This document shows positions 34,511 through 43,162 of a stretch of 64,000 bases of DNA, piece by piece. Numbering within the stretch: the stretch's first letter is position 1; each line of letters starts with the position of its first letter. The position numbers and the translations under genes are program-made. Below the pieces are notes generated by a model that saw nothing but the letters and a program-made list of their open reading frames with translations, had not been told where the DNA came from and ran no database searches. Source of the stretch: CAVREM01 sp963728825 (GTDB lineage: Bacteria; Acidobacteriota; Vicinamibacteria; Vicinamibacterales; CAVVIG01); contig CAVSLA010000003.1 of NCBI GenBank assembly GCA_963728825.1, positions 310,001-374,000 of the forward strand. The letters are read 5' to 3'.

Positions 34511-35853
34511 CGCGGTCCGCCGCCCGACGGCATAATCGTCATCACCAGCCGGCTTTCCTTCGTGAAATACGTATTGGCGACCTTCTGCACCTGCTCGGCG
34601 GTGATGTTCTGGAAGATGTCGAACTCGCCGTCGGCGGTGGTGATGTCGTTGTGAATGACCGCGGCGTGGGCGAGGTGCAGCGCCTTCTGCTGATTCGAGT
34701 CGCGGCTGAGCAGGTAGTCGCGCGCGAACTGGTTCTTGGTGCGCTGCAGCTCGTGGGCGGTGACCGGCTCGCGCTTCATCCGCTCCAGCTCTTCGATCAG
34801 CGAATTGATCGCTTCCTCGGGCTTGCGTCCCGGCTGCACGACCGCGACCGCGTAGAACAGATTCGGGTGCTCGATCAGGTTCGCCGCACCGAACGCCGCC
34901 ACCGCCAGCTGCTGGTCGTAGACCAGCTTCTGATAGATCCGCGAGCTCTGACCGTCGGACAGCACTTTCGCGGCGATGTGCAGCGGATACGAATCCGGAT
35001 GCCCGTCGAAGGTGATGTGATGGGCCACCACCACCGCCGGCAGCGGCCAGGGTTGCTCGAGCGTGATGCGGCGCTCCTCGGTCTGCGGCGGCTCGCGCGG
35101 GATGTCGCGCGGCACCGCCCGCGCCGCCTTCGGGACGCGGCCGAAATACTGCTGCACCAGCTGTTTGGCGCTCGCCGTCTCGAAATCGCCGACCAGCGTC
35201 AGCGTGGCGTTCTCGGGCACGTAATAGCTCGCGTAGAAATCGCGGACGTCTGCGATCGATGCCGCCTCGAGATCGGCCATGCTGCCGATGGTCGGATGTT
35301 TGTAGGGGTGGACCTTGAAGGCATGGTCGTAGATGATCTCGTTCAGCCGGCCGTACGGCTGATTGTCGACACGCATCCGCCGCTCTTCCTTGACCACCTC
35401 GCGCTCGTTGCTGAAGGTCGACTCGCTGATCCGCAGCGTCGCCATCCGATCCGCCTCCAGCCACAACACCAGCGGCAGGTACTGGGCGGGCACCGTCTCC
35501 CAGAACACCGTCTCGTCGTCCGTGGTGTAGGCGTTGGTCTGGCCGCCGACCGACGAGACGAACGAGGTGTGCGCCTCGGGCTCCACGTTTTTCGAGCCCT
35601 TGAACATCATGTGCTCGAAGAGGTGCGCAAAACCGGTGCGGCCCGGCTTCTCGTTCTTGGAGCCGACGTGATACGTGAGCGACAGGTGAACGATCGGCGT
35701 CGAGTGATCCTCGGAGAGAATCACCGTCAGACCGTTGTCGAGTTTCGCGATGTCGTACTGGAGCTTCGGCGGCCGGACGGCCGCGGCCGGTCCTCCCGAC
35801 GACGCCAGAATCATCAGTGCAGCGATGAGCAACGCGGGAGCGGTACGAACCAT
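34507..35853 (-). CDS. M16 zinc peptidase, catalytic subunit
   Basis: 448 residues with a signal peptide (ALLIAALMILASSGGPAAA). The inverted zinc motif HLFEH is present in GRTGFAHLFEHMMFKGS, with the downstream EREVVKEERRMRVDNQPYGR supplying the third ligand Glu. The M16 C-terminal domain has YFGRVPKAARAVPRD, GQSSRIYQKLVYDQQLAVAA and EPVTAHELQRTKNQFARDYL. It is a periplasmic processing peptidase that probably forms a heterodimer with the next gene product, as in bacterial and mitochondrial M16 pairs. The two genes overlap by 4 nt. Confidence 0.92.
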   Translation of the reverse strand: MVRTAPALLIAALMILASSGGPAAAVRPPKLQYDIAKLDNGLTVILSEDHSTPIVHLSLTYHVGSKNEKPGRTGFAHLFEHMMFKGSKNVEPEAHTSFVSSVGGQTNAYTTDDETVFWETVPAQYLPLVLWLEADRMATLRISESTFSNEREVVKEERRMRVDNQPYGRLNEIIYDHAFKVHPYKHPTIGSMADLEAASIADVRDFYASYYVPENATLTLVGDFETASAKQLVQQYFGRVPKAARAVPRDIPREPPQTEERRITLEQPWPLPAVVVAHHITFDGHPDSYPLHIAAKVLSDGQSSRIYQKLVYDQQLAVAAFGAANLIEHPNLFYAVAVVQPGRKPEEAINSLIEELERMKREPVTAHELQRTKNQFARDYLLSRDSNQQKALHLAHAAVIHNDITTADGEFDIFQNITAEQVQKVANTYFTKESRLVMTIMPSGGGPR

Positions 35854-35882
35854 AGCCAGATTTTAGCTGTTTTGCCGGTCGC

Positions 35883-36677
35883 TTAGTTGCCCGACAGACG
35901 GAATCCGGCAAACGCCCACTGGCGTGTGACGCGATCCAGCGGATCGGCGTCGATCATGCGCTCGACGCCGCCGAACAGTTCGACGGTGCCGGCTGTTCCG
36001 CTGAGCCGTACGCCTGCCTCGAGGCGGCCACCGGACTGCTGCCCCCGGCCGGCAATCGTTTCGTCGACGCCGAAGGTCTCGCCGTACGCCCGCCCGTAGA
36101 TCGCCGTCGTGGCGGACAGCGGTCGCCGCATGACGAGATCGAGATTCGCCAGCCAGGTGTAGTCGACGTAGGCGTGGGCGACGATCGGACCGAAATCGCC
36201 TTTCACATCGAGCGTCGCACCGTCGAGCTCGACGCGCCGCAGCACCCGGCCGAGCATCGCGTTCATGGCGACCGAGTCGCGCTTGGGGCGGTCTCCCAGA
36301 TGACGCGACACGTGATGAAAGACGAACGCGAACTCGTTCGAGCGCTGCCGCACCGAGGCCGAGACCGCCAGGTAGTAGTTGCTCTGATAGGGATCGAACG
36401 GACGGAACTCTTCGCCCAGCAAGGCCTGGTAGTCGGCCAGAAACGTCATCCGTCCGGCAACGTAGTCGATCAAGTCGAAATCGCCGGCCCAGTGCGTATC
36501 CCAGGTGAAGCGCGGATCGTCGTAGGCGAGCGCGTTGGCCCACATCCGGAAATCGAAGCGCGACATGAACTGCGGGCTCGAGGGCGCCTCGGGCAGCGGC
36601 TGCTGTGCAACGGCGGGACGAGCGGCGGCGGCGATCAGCAGGACGGCGACGGCTAGCGCCCGGACGGTTTCACACAT
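35883..36677 (-). CDS. Predicted outer-membrane beta-barrel protein of unknown function
   Basis: 264 residues, signal peptide (ALAVAVLLIAAAARPAVAQ). Multiple amphipathic strands (AGRMTFLADYQALLGEEFRP, NYYLAVSASVRQRSNEFAFV, LEAGVRLSGTAGTVELFGGV) indicate a barrel of about ten strands. The pattern FHHVSRHLGDRPKRDSVAMN recalls DUF1207-like proteins, but this is not certain. Its start overlaps the lpxD 3' end by 25 nt, implying coupling with lpxD on the minus strand. Confidence 0.65.
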   Translation of the reverse strand: MCETVRALAVAVLLIAAAARPAVAQQPLPEAPSSPQFMSRFDFRMWANALAYDDPRFTWDTHWAGDFDLIDYVAGRMTFLADYQALLGEEFRPFDPYQSNYYLAVSASVRQRSNEFAFVFHHVSRHLGDRPKRDSVAMNAMLGRVLRRVELDGATLDVKGDFGPIVAHAYVDYTWLANLDLVMRRPLSATTAIYGRAYGETFGVDETIAGRGQQSGGRLEAGVRLSGTAGTVELFGGVERMIDADPLDRVTRQWAFAGFRLSGN

Positions 36678-37720
36678 TCGGCGAGCTTCTCCTCGAGCTC
36701 CGCAATGCGCTGCTCGAGGTCCGCAACGCGCTTCCTCAGTGCCGGCAACTGGCGGTAGACCGCCGACGACTTCAGCCAGTCGCGATGGGCGATCGCCGGA
36801 TAGCCCGAGATGTACTCACCGGGATCGACGGAATTGGGAATGCCGGTCTGCGCCGTGGCCAGCACGCCTTTGCCCAGCCGCACGTGATTGGCCACGCCCA
36901 CCTGTCCGGCCAGAATCACGTCGTCTTCGATGACGCAGCTGCCGGCGATTCCGACCTGCGCGGCAAACAGCACCCGGCGGCCGATGGTGACGCCGTGACC
37001 CACCTGGACGAGGTTGTCGATCTTGGTGCCCGCGCCGATTCGCGTTTCGCCAACCGCCGGGCGATCGACCGTCGTGTTGGCGCCGATCTCAACGTCGTCC
37101 TCGATGATGACGTCGGCCCGCTGCGGAATCTTCAGGTGCGAGCCGTCCGGCTGGCGCGCGAACCCGAACCCCTCGCTGCCGAGGACGGCGCCGTCCTGCA
37201 CGATGACCCGATTGCCCAGGACGACGCGCTCGCGGATCGAGACCTGCGAGCGGATGATGCAGTCGTCGCCGATCTGCGCACCAGGCCCGATCGCGACGTT
37301 CGGATAGACGATCGTGCGGGCACCGACGCTGGCGCCGGCACCAATCGAGACGAATGGTCCAATCGCGACCTCCGGCCCGATCTTCGCGTCGGCGGCGACC
37401 GAGCTGGTGCGATCGATGCCTTTCGGCGGCGCCGGAGCGTCGGTCAGCATCCCGACCGCGTGCGCGAACGCCAGGTACGGCTCCGGGGTGATCAGCAGCG
37501 CGGTGCCGGCTTCGCCCGGCTGCTTCTCACGAGCCACCTGCTCGGTGACGATCACCGCCGACGCCCGCGTCTTGGCGAGCTTGGACAGATACTTTTCGTG
37601 CGCGATGAAGGTGAGGTCGCCCGGCTCCGCGCGATCGATGCCGGCGACGCGGCGGATGTCGAGCTGGCCGTCCCCCTGAAGACGGCAGTCCAGCCGGTCA
37701 GCAAGCTCTTGCAGCTTCAA
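36653..37720 (-). CDS. lpxD: UDP-3-O-acylglucosamine N-acyltransferase
   Basis: 355 residues from TTG 37720, which gives the family start (M)KLQELADRL; the longer open frame upstream has no homology. The N-terminal uridine-binding part has AEPGDLTFIAHEKYLSKLAK; residues about 110-310 are left-handed beta-helix hexapeptide repeats (KIGPEVAIGPFVSIGAGASV, AIGPGAQIGDDCIIRSQVSI, IDNLVQVGHGVTIGRRVLFA with the catalytic His in QVGHG). The C-terminus is a coiled coil (RKRVADLEQRIAELEEKLAE). It adds the second acyl chain in lipid A synthesis. fabZ, lpxA and bamA, common lpxD neighbours, are not here. Confidence 0.95.
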   Translation of the reverse strand: MKLQELADRLDCRLQGDGQLDIRRVAGIDRAEPGDLTFIAHEKYLSKLAKTRASAVIVTEQVAREKQPGEAGTALLITPEPYLAFAHAVGMLTDAPAPPKGIDRTSSVAADAKIGPEVAIGPFVSIGAGASVGARTIVYPNVAIGPGAQIGDDCIIRSQVSIRERVVLGNRVIVQDGAVLGSEGFGFARQPDGSHLKIPQRADVIIEDDVEIGANTTVDRPAVGETRIGAGTKIDNLVQVGHGVTIGRRVLFAAQVGIAGSCVIEDDVILAGQVGVANHVRLGKGVLATAQTGIPNSVDPGEYISGYPAIAHRDWLKSSAVYRQLPALRKRVADLEQRIAELEEKLAECVKPSGR

Positions 37721-37761
37721 AGCGGCCCCAATCTTAATTCGTCCGGCAGAAATCCGACATG

Positions 37762-38430
37762 TCAGGTCGACGGCACCGCCACTCGATCGAAGAACGAGGA
37801 CAGCCGCTGCAGGTTGAGACGCGCGGCAATCGCCGCCACCCGCGGCGCCCGTTCGCCGCGCGGCAGATCGACGAGCGCCGCCAGTTCCGCCAGCCCGCCG
37901 TCGGCGTCGAAGCACCACACCACGAGATCCATCGCCTGGCAGGCGCCGCGCCATGACTGCAGATGGCCGATGAAGCGGAACGCGAAGTAGTAGGCCACCA
38001 GGTTCGGCCCCGGGATGAAGAAGAACACCACCGACGACACGAACAGCACCAGGTCGATGATGAACCAGCGCAGATGGTGGCGGCGCGCATGTGACACGGC
38101 GCGCTCGAGCTCCGACCGCGCGCGGTCGACGGAGATGTTCGCCGGATAGCGCAACGTCGCACTGGTCCGCGTGCGCAGCGCCCAGAGCGTGCGCTGCTCG
38201 GCGATGGTCTCGGATAGCCGGCAGACCACCGCATCCCGCCACTGCGCCAGCCGGCCACGGGCCCGCCCGCGCCGCGCCGCTTCCACCAGCTGATGCCACT
38301 GCACGTTGACCGCGTGCGCCCACCGCCGGAACCGTCCGTCGTCGCGAGCAGGCGCCGGGCTCAGCTCCTCGCCGACTTCTGAGTACAGCTCGAACCGATC
38401 GCGCCCGGCGGGCACCAGAAAGACGACCAT
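37762..38430 (-). CDS. Membrane protein resembling mitochondrial K+/H+ exchange-related family
   Basis: 222 residues. The N-terminus MVVFLVPAGRDRFELYSEVG and the hydrophobic hairpin LRWFIIDLVLFVSSVVFFFI followed by PGPNLVAYYFAFRFIGHLQS and WRGACQA resemble the Mit_KHE1 family. The assignment is from motif memory only. Two closely spaced membrane segments sit in the middle of a mostly soluble protein. It lies between lpxD and the nuclease gene on the same strand, 9 bp from the latter's stop. Confidence 0.55.
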   Translation of the reverse strand: MVVFLVPAGRDRFELYSEVGEELSPAPARDDGRFRRWAHAVNVQWHQLVEAARRGRARGRLAQWRDAVVCRLSETIAEQRTLWALRTRTSATLRYPANISVDRARSELERAVSHARRHHLRWFIIDLVLFVSSVVFFFIPGPNLVAYYFAFRFIGHLQSWRGACQAMDLVVWCFDADGGLAELAALVDLPRGERAPRVAAIAARLNLQRLSSFFDRVAVPST

Positions 38431-38439
38431 CGGCGCGCG

Positions 38440-39327
38440 CTACCTGGCGACCTTCTCGACGGGACGGGGCTCCTTGAGGAGGACCGCCGGCCGGCCCGCG
38501 CCTTCCCAGGCGCCGATGATCAGCGCGGCGGTCGCGCTAATCGATTCCGAAAGTCGCCGCTCGAGCACCGGCTTCACCGCTGCGAAAAACTTCTCGTAAT
38601 AGTCGTCGTCGTAGGTTTGTTTGCCGGCAACCGCCTGCTTGTCCGCCTGCAGGATGCCGTCGACGAGCTGGTAACTGTCGAGCAGGACGTCGAACGCGGC
38701 GTCGCGCGGATTGGCGATGGCTTTCGGCGCGGCCGGTTTGAGCGAGAGCCGGTCCTGGAATCGCTCGACGAGCTGTGTTTCAAAACGTGCATGAATCCCC
38801 CGCTGGCCGGTCAGCTGCCCGTCGTAGTTGTCGCTGGCGTGGAACGGCTGGTGTGCGTCCTGGAGGTAATGCGAACCGGCGGCCGAGAACAGGATCACGT
38901 CCATGATGCTGAACCCTGACTGACGGCGGAAGCCTTCGAAGCCCCGCTGCAGCTGTCCAAAGACCTCCGCCAGCCGCCAGGGTAGCAGGCCATTTCTGTC
39001 GAGCACGACTTGACCGAACTTCTGCAGCGCCACCCCGTGCTCGCGCGGCAGCTCGGCGAACGGGAGCTTGCCGTACTCGGGTACGCCGAAGTCGAGGAAG
39101 TGATTGGGGTTTTCGGGCCAGCCGACCACTCGCCACGTATCGGGGTCGACGACGCGCACCACGATTTCATCACGGTGCTGGACGAAGAACGGTTTCAGCT
39201 CCGGTGGCAACAGATCGATCGCGCGGGCCATGATCAATCGATGTCCGACGAAGCCCCAGGCCAGCGCGGGCGCCGGAAGCATCACGAGCGCCAGGAACAC
39301 CGTCCCCAGCCGGATCGCAGTTCGCAT
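38440..39327 (-). CDS. Secreted S1/P1-nuclease or zinc phospholipase C-like protein
   Basis: 295 residues, signal peptide ending LPAPALA so that the mature chain begins with Trp (WGFVGHRLIMARA), the hallmark of the S1/P1 nuclease and phospholipase C fold in which the N-terminal Trp amine binds zinc. Further ligands are in the H..D..H block SHYLQDAHQPFHASDNYDGQ and in RGIHARFE. Substrate (single-stranded nucleic acid or phospholipid) cannot be decided from sequence. It is exported, the first gene of the minus-strand run ending with the lpxD operon, divergent from the YdjM-like gene. Confidence 0.8.
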   Translation of the reverse strand: MRTAIRLGTVFLALVMLPAPALAWGFVGHRLIMARAIDLLPPELKPFFVQHRDEIVVRVVDPDTWRVVGWPENPNHFLDFGVPEYGKLPFAELPREHGVALQKFGQVVLDRNGLLPWRLAEVFGQLQRGFEGFRRQSGFSIMDVILFSAAGSHYLQDAHQPFHASDNYDGQLTGQRGIHARFETQLVERFQDRLSLKPAAPKAIANPRDAAFDVLLDSYQLVDGILQADKQAVAGKQTYDDDYYEKFFAAVKPVLERRLSESISATAALIIGAWEGAGRPAVLLKEPRPVEKVAR

Positions 39328-39391
39328 GTGACTATATTAGCGGGAGGACGCCCGTCGAAGGCAGGGACGGGCCCGCCACGCACCACCGACG

Positions 39392-40492
39392 ATGGACAAC
39401 CTCACGCATACGCTGTTTGGCGCCACCCTGGCGCGAACACCCCTCAATCGCGCCGGGCGGGGCACCACCGCTGCGCTGCTGCTCGCGTCGAATGCCCCCG
39501 ACATCGACATCGTCACGACGGTGAACGGCGCGGTCAATTACCTGCAGTGGCATCGTGGGCCGACCCATGGACCGCTCGGGGTGGTCGGTCTCGGGCTGAT
39601 CGTCGCTGGCATCGTGTGGATCGGCAGCCGTCTGGCCGACCGCGGTCGCACCGGGACGCACGCGTCGTTCAAGGCGCTCGCCGCCGTGGCGATCGTCGGC
39701 GTGTTCTGCCACGTGCTGATGGACCTGCCGACCTCGTACGGGACACGGCTGCTCAGCCCGTTCAACTGGCACTGGTATGCGGTCGACCTGATGCCGATCA
39801 TCGACGTCTATCTGCTGGCCGCGCTCGCGACGTGCTTCTGGTTCGGCAACCGGCACGAATGGCGGCGCCGGAATGTGGTGATCGCGCTGGCGTTGATGGC
39901 GCTCAACTACGGCATTCGGATCGCCGCCCATCGCGAGGCGCTGGCGACGGCGACCCGTGTCTTCGGACCGACGCTGCCCGAACGATGCGACGCCGCCGGC
40001 AGCCAGGGCCCGTTGATCGACCGCTGGCCGATTCATGGACCACTCTCGGACCGTGATGCCGGGCGCCGCTGCGTGCTCGAGATTGCCGCGCTGCCGACCT
40101 TTGCGTCGCCATTTCACTGGCGGCTGATCGCGCGGTTGTCCAACGCGTACGAGACGCGCGACATCGATCTGATCGAGCTGACGCTGCGCCCACCGCCGGA
40201 CGCTCCCGAGGCGCCGTGGCGTCTCGTGCAGCGGCAGCCGAATCGCTGGACGCCCGAGGCGCTGCGGGCCTCGGAAACCCGCACGGCGCAAGTCTTTCTC
40301 GGATTCTCCCGCTTCCCCGCTGCCCGCATGATCGCCGAACCGAACGGCGACCGGCGGGTGAGCTGGACCGACCTTCGCTTCACGACGGGAGCCGCACGAA
40401 ATCCTCAAGATGCGCGCCGCGCCGGCTTCTTCACGGCAACGGTCGTCGTTGCGCCAGACGGCAGCATCGTGCAGGAGCATCTTGGTCCGTAG
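39392..40492 (+). CDS. Membrane-bound metal-dependent hydrolase, YdjM family
   Basis: 366 residues. The opening MDNLTHTLFGATLARTPLNR and the following SNAPDIDIVTT, HRGPTHGPLG and FCHVLMDLPTSYGTRLLSPF are diagnostic for the YdjM/PF04307 family, with His and Asp residues arranged as in integral-membrane phospholipid-type hydrolases. Four or so membrane helices lie in residues 60-190; residues 190-366 form a soluble C-terminal domain. The natural substrate is unknown. Its stop overlaps the nfo start region by 11 nt. Confidence 0.82.
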   Translation: MDNLTHTLFGATLARTPLNRAGRGTTAALLLASNAPDIDIVTTVNGAVNYLQWHRGPTHGPLGVVGLGLIVAGIVWIGSRLADRGRTGTHASFKALAAVAIVGVFCHVLMDLPTSYGTRLLSPFNWHWYAVDLMPIIDVYLLAALATCFWFGNRHEWRRRNVVIALALMALNYGIRIAAHREALATATRVFGPTLPERCDAAGSQGPLIDRWPIHGPLSDRDAGRRCVLEIAALPTFASPFHWRLIARLSNAYETRDIDLIELTLRPPPDAPEAPWRLVQRQPNRWTPEALRASETRTAQVFLGFSRFPAARMIAEPNGDRRVSWTDLRFTTGAARNPQDARRAGFFTATVVVAPDGSIVQEHLGP

Positions 40493-41387
40493 ACGTCGCG
40501 GACCGCGGCTGGGCGCGCACATGTCGGTGGCCGGCGGCCTGCCGCGCGCCGTCGAGCGCGCCGTCGTCCATGGCTGCGAGGCGCTGCAGATCTTCGCCAA
40601 GAACGCGAGCCAGTGGCGGGGCCGCATCGTCCCGCCCGAGGAGGTCCGCGCCTTCCGGACGCTGGTCAGGCGCACCGGCATCGCGCCGGTGGTCTCGCAC
40701 GCGAGCTACTTGATCAATCTCGCAACCGCCAATCCCGGACTGCGATCGCAGTCACTCGCCGCGATGGCCGACGAAATCGATCGCGCTGAAGCCCTCGGCC
40801 TGCTCGGCGTGGTCCTGCACCCCGGGTGTTACACCGACGGCAGCGAGGCACATGGGCTCGCCCTGATCGCCGATGCGCTCGACGGCCTGCTGGCCAGCCG
40901 CGCTCGCGGCAGGACGATGGTGATTCTGGAGCACACGGCAGGCCAGGGCACCTCGCTCGGTGCGACGTTCGAGCAACTGGCGACGATCATCGGGTTGATG
41001 AAGCGCCAACGGCGGATCGGCGTCTGCCTGGACACATGCCACCTGCTGGCGTCCGGATACGACATCGCGTCGCCTGAAGGCTACGCGCGGACGTTCAGGC
41101 ATTTTGGCAGGATCGTCGGCTTCGATCGGCTGCAGGTGTTTCACATGAACGACTCGAAGCGGCCGCTGGGGAGCCGCGTCGACCGCCACGCCCATATCGG
41201 CGAAGGATTCGTCGGACTGGAAGCGTTCAGTCGGATTGTCAACGATCGGCGGTTCGACGGTCTGCCGATGCTGCTCGAAACACCGAAGTCCGAAGGAAGG
41301 GCCACCGGACCGATCGTGGCCGATCCGCTCGACGCCAGGAACCTGAACATGCTGCGCGGGCTGCTGACGGCCGAACGGGCACCCTAA
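40482..41387 (+). CDS. nfo: Endonuclease IV (AP endonuclease)
   Basis: 301 residues from TTG 40482, chosen because AGGAGC sits 6 nt upstream and an ATG start at 40521 would delete the conserved LGAH. Motifs: PRLGAHMSVAGGLPRAVERA, QIFAKNASQWRGRI, VILEHTAGQGTSLGATFEQL, GVCLDTCHLLASGYDIASPE, VFHMNDSKRPLGSRVDRHAH followed by IGEG, and MLLETPKSEG, covering the three-zinc active site. It cleaves DNA at abasic sites in base excision repair. It overlaps the YdjM-like gene by 11 nt and the convergent AMMECR1 gene by 4 nt. Confidence 0.95.
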   Translation: MVRRRRGPRLGAHMSVAGGLPRAVERAVVHGCEALQIFAKNASQWRGRIVPPEEVRAFRTLVRRTGIAPVVSHASYLINLATANPGLRSQSLAAMADEIDRAEALGLLGVVLHPGCYTDGSEAHGLALIADALDGLLASRARGRTMVILEHTAGQGTSLGATFEQLATIIGLMKRQRRIGVCLDTCHLLASGYDIASPEGYARTFRHFGRIVGFDRLQVFHMNDSKRPLGSRVDRHAHIGEGFVGLEAFSRIVNDRRFDGLPMLLETPKSEGRATGPIVADPLDARNLNMLRGLLTAERAP

Positions 41388-41953
41388 GGCGCTTCTCCAA
41401 ACACCTCGGCCTCGAAGCGCCAGAGCGACGTGTCACTCTGCCACGCGTCGAGCGGCAGGCCAGCCTTGTGACAGGTCTGCGCGAGAAAGGTTTCGGCGTC
41501 CCATGCCCATTCGACCGCGACTTGCGGCAACAGCAGGCCGCGCTGCCATCCCCGTTCGACCAGCAGTCCGTGGCGTCCGATCTCGATGTCGGACGGACCG
41601 CGAATCGGCTCGAGCGCGCCCAGAATCGAGAGCTCGATGTGCAGACCCGCGAGCTCGTCGGCCGTGACCGGTGCAAAGCGCGGGTCGGCGCTGGCCGCGG
41701 CGACCGCCGAGCTCGAGACCGCCGTGGCCAGAGGTCGATCCTGCTCGATGTGCCCGATGCAGCCCCGCAGGTCGCGCCCCCTGCCGGGCCCCAAAGGACC
41801 CGGCTTACGCAAGTGCAGCGACACGAACACGCCGGCGTGACGTTTCATGATCGGCGACTGCTCTGGGGTTGGCAGGGGCAGGCCGCCAACATATGAGGCG
41901 ATTGCTGCCCGGGCGAGATGCAGGAGTGCCAGGCGTTCTTCGGTGTCGATCAT
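41384..41953 (-). CDS. AMMECR1 domain protein (AmmeMemoRadiSam system protein A)
   Basis: 189 residues. AMMECR1 signature DLRGCIGHIEQDRPLATAVS with the LRGCIG hexapeptide, then FAPVTADELAGLHIELSILG, GRHGLLVERGWQRGLLLPQV and FLAQTCHKAGLP. Residues 49-58 (RKPGPLGPGR) are an insert not usual at this point, encoded by a REP-like palindrome at 41783-41804. The biochemical function of the family is unknown; it usually accompanies MEMO1 and a radical SAM enzyme. MEMO1 is next door (57-bp gap, same strand); no radical SAM gene is in the window. Confidence 0.92.
   Translation of the reverse strand: MIDTEERLALLHLARAAIASYVGGLPLPTPEQSPIMKRHAGVFVSLHLRKPGPLGPGRGRDLRGCIGHIEQDRPLATAVSSSAVAAASADPRFAPVTADELAGLHIELSILGALEPIRGPSDIEIGRHGLLVERGWQRGLLLPQVAVEWAWDAETFLAQTCHKAGLPLDAWQSDTSLWRFEAEVFGEAP
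41783..41804 (-). repeat. REP-like palindrome inside the AMMECR1 gene
   Basis: Arms GCCGGG and CCCGGC with an internal CC/GG extension, preceded on the minus strand by CGTAA, matching the CGTAGG-GCCGGGCCT arrangement at 54689-54713. It is in frame and translated as part of RKPGPLGPGR. Confidence 0.7.
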
Positions 41954-42010
41954 TCGTGTCGGCTGCGTCCTTCCTCAGCACGGCTCAACCGTAGTATCTC
42001 TGACGCGTTG

Positions 42011-42835
42011 TTATCGCCTGTTCCCGAGAGCGGCCGCAAGGTAGCCGACGACGGCACTCTTGTCCCCGGAGACGTCGCCGGAATCGGCGTAGTTCAACAC
42101 CACCGATGTATCCGCGCCGAGCTGCCGGGCGGCGCGCATCACCGCCACCATCGCGCCGCCCCCACAGGCGTGTTCGGGCCGGGCGTCGAGCGCCTGTTGA
42201 AGGCCGTCGGGGTCGAGCCGCGCGACGTGCTCAATCACGACCGCGTCGAGCCGGGCGGCGGTGTCGGCGTCCTGGTAGTGCGACAGATCCGAGCTTGCCA
42301 CCAGCACCGCGTTCCGCCCGGCGACCACTCGGGCGAGCGCATCGCCGAGTGACCAGGCAGTCGCCTCGGTCTGCCAGCCGACCAGCAGCGCGACGACTTT
42401 CGCATGAGGCGCACACCGCCTGATGAACGGCAGCTGCATCTCCAGGGAATGTTCCCGCGCGTGCGCCGTCGGGTGTTCGTGAACGATCGGGCACGCCTCG
42501 ATCAGCGCCGCCGTGCAATCCTGATCGACCGGCGCGACGCCGAGCGGCGTCTCGAACGCCGTGCCGCGAAAGGCGGCAACGCCCTCGAAGCCGACAAAAT
42601 GCGAAGGACCGACCATCACGACGAGATCGAGGGTCCGTGGCAGAAGGCGATACGAGTAGGCCGCGACCGGTCCCGAATACATCAACCCGGCGTGCGGCGC
42701 AATCACGGCGACGAGAGGATATGGCGGCGGCGGCGTGTCGCCGGCGGCGGCAAGGTATTGATCGACGGCCGCACTCAGGGCATCGGCGGACGCGGGATAC
42801 CAGCTGCCGGCGACCGCGGCCTTGCGGACGGTCAT
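42011..42835 (-). CDS. MEMO1 family protein (AmmeMemoRadiSam system protein B)
   Basis: 274 residues. MEMO motifs: VRKAAVAGSWYPASADALSA, VAVIAPHAGLMYSGPVAAYS, LVVMVGPSHFVGFEGVAAFR, TAHAREHSLEMQLPFIRRCA and VLVASSDLSHYQDADTAARL, matching the His/Asp/Cys pocket related to non-haem iron dioxygenases. Its activity in bacteria is not established. It is divergent from gatC with about 30 bp between starts. It pairs with AMMECR1 downstream; the third usual partner is missing here. Confidence 0.93.
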   Translation of the reverse strand: MTVRKAAVAGSWYPASADALSAAVDQYLAAAGDTPPPPYPLVAVIAPHAGLMYSGPVAAYSYRLLPRTLDLVVMVGPSHFVGFEGVAAFRGTAFETPLGVAPVDQDCTAALIEACPIVHEHPTAHAREHSLEMQLPFIRRCAPHAKVVALLVGWQTEATAWSLGDALARVVAGRNAVLVASSDLSHYQDADTAARLDAVVIEHVARLDPDGLQQALDARPEHACGGGAMVAVMRAARQLGADTSVVLNYADSGDVSGDKSAVVGYLAAALGNRR

Positions 42836-42865
42836 CTCTGAGTGTAGATGTTACTATCTGCGCAG

Positions 42866-43162
42866 ATGTCCACCTTCAGCCGCGCGCAGGTCGAAGCGAT
42901 CGCCGCGCTGGCTCACCTCGAGCTCAACGAAGCCGAGCTCGATCTGTTCTCGCGGCAGCTTGGCGACATCCTCGACTACGTGAATCAGCTGCAGCGGATC
43001 GACACCACCGGTGTGCCGCCGACCGCCAGTGTGGTCGTCGGTCATGCCGCCGACCGGGACGACACGGTCCGGCCGTCGCTGGCGCGTGACGAGGCGATCG
43101 CCAATGCGCCCGACGCGGCGCGAGAGGCCGGCCTGTTCAAGGTGCCACGGGTGATCAACTAG
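42866..43162 (+). CDS. gatC: Asp-tRNA(Asn)/Glu-tRNA(Gln) amidotransferase subunit C
   Basis: 98 residues from ATG 42866, the family-like start (M)STFSRAQVEAIAALAHLELN; an upstream in-frame ATG at 42848 would add six residues. It has the small helical GatC pattern with LDYVNQLQRIDTTGVPPTAS and the C-terminal AREAGLFKVPRVI. It stabilises GatA and wraps around GatB. The stop is followed immediately by the gatA GTG. gatB is not in the window. Confidence 0.92.
   Translation: MSTFSRAQVEAIAALAHLELNEAELDLFSRQLGDILDYVNQLQRIDTTGVPPTASVVVGHAADRDDTVRPSLARDEAIANAPDAAREAGLFKVPRVIN

Noticed and set aside
32258..35911. A 1217-residue protein ending in the M16/LolA-like domains
   Set aside because: The N-terminal 470 residues are an Arg/Ala-rich antisense-like frame over the first M16 gene; the real start is ATG 34510 with an ATGA overlap.
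36653..38323. A 556-residue LpxD with a long N-terminal extension
   Set aside because: The extension reads through another gene in a different frame; TTG 37720 gives the normal LpxD start.
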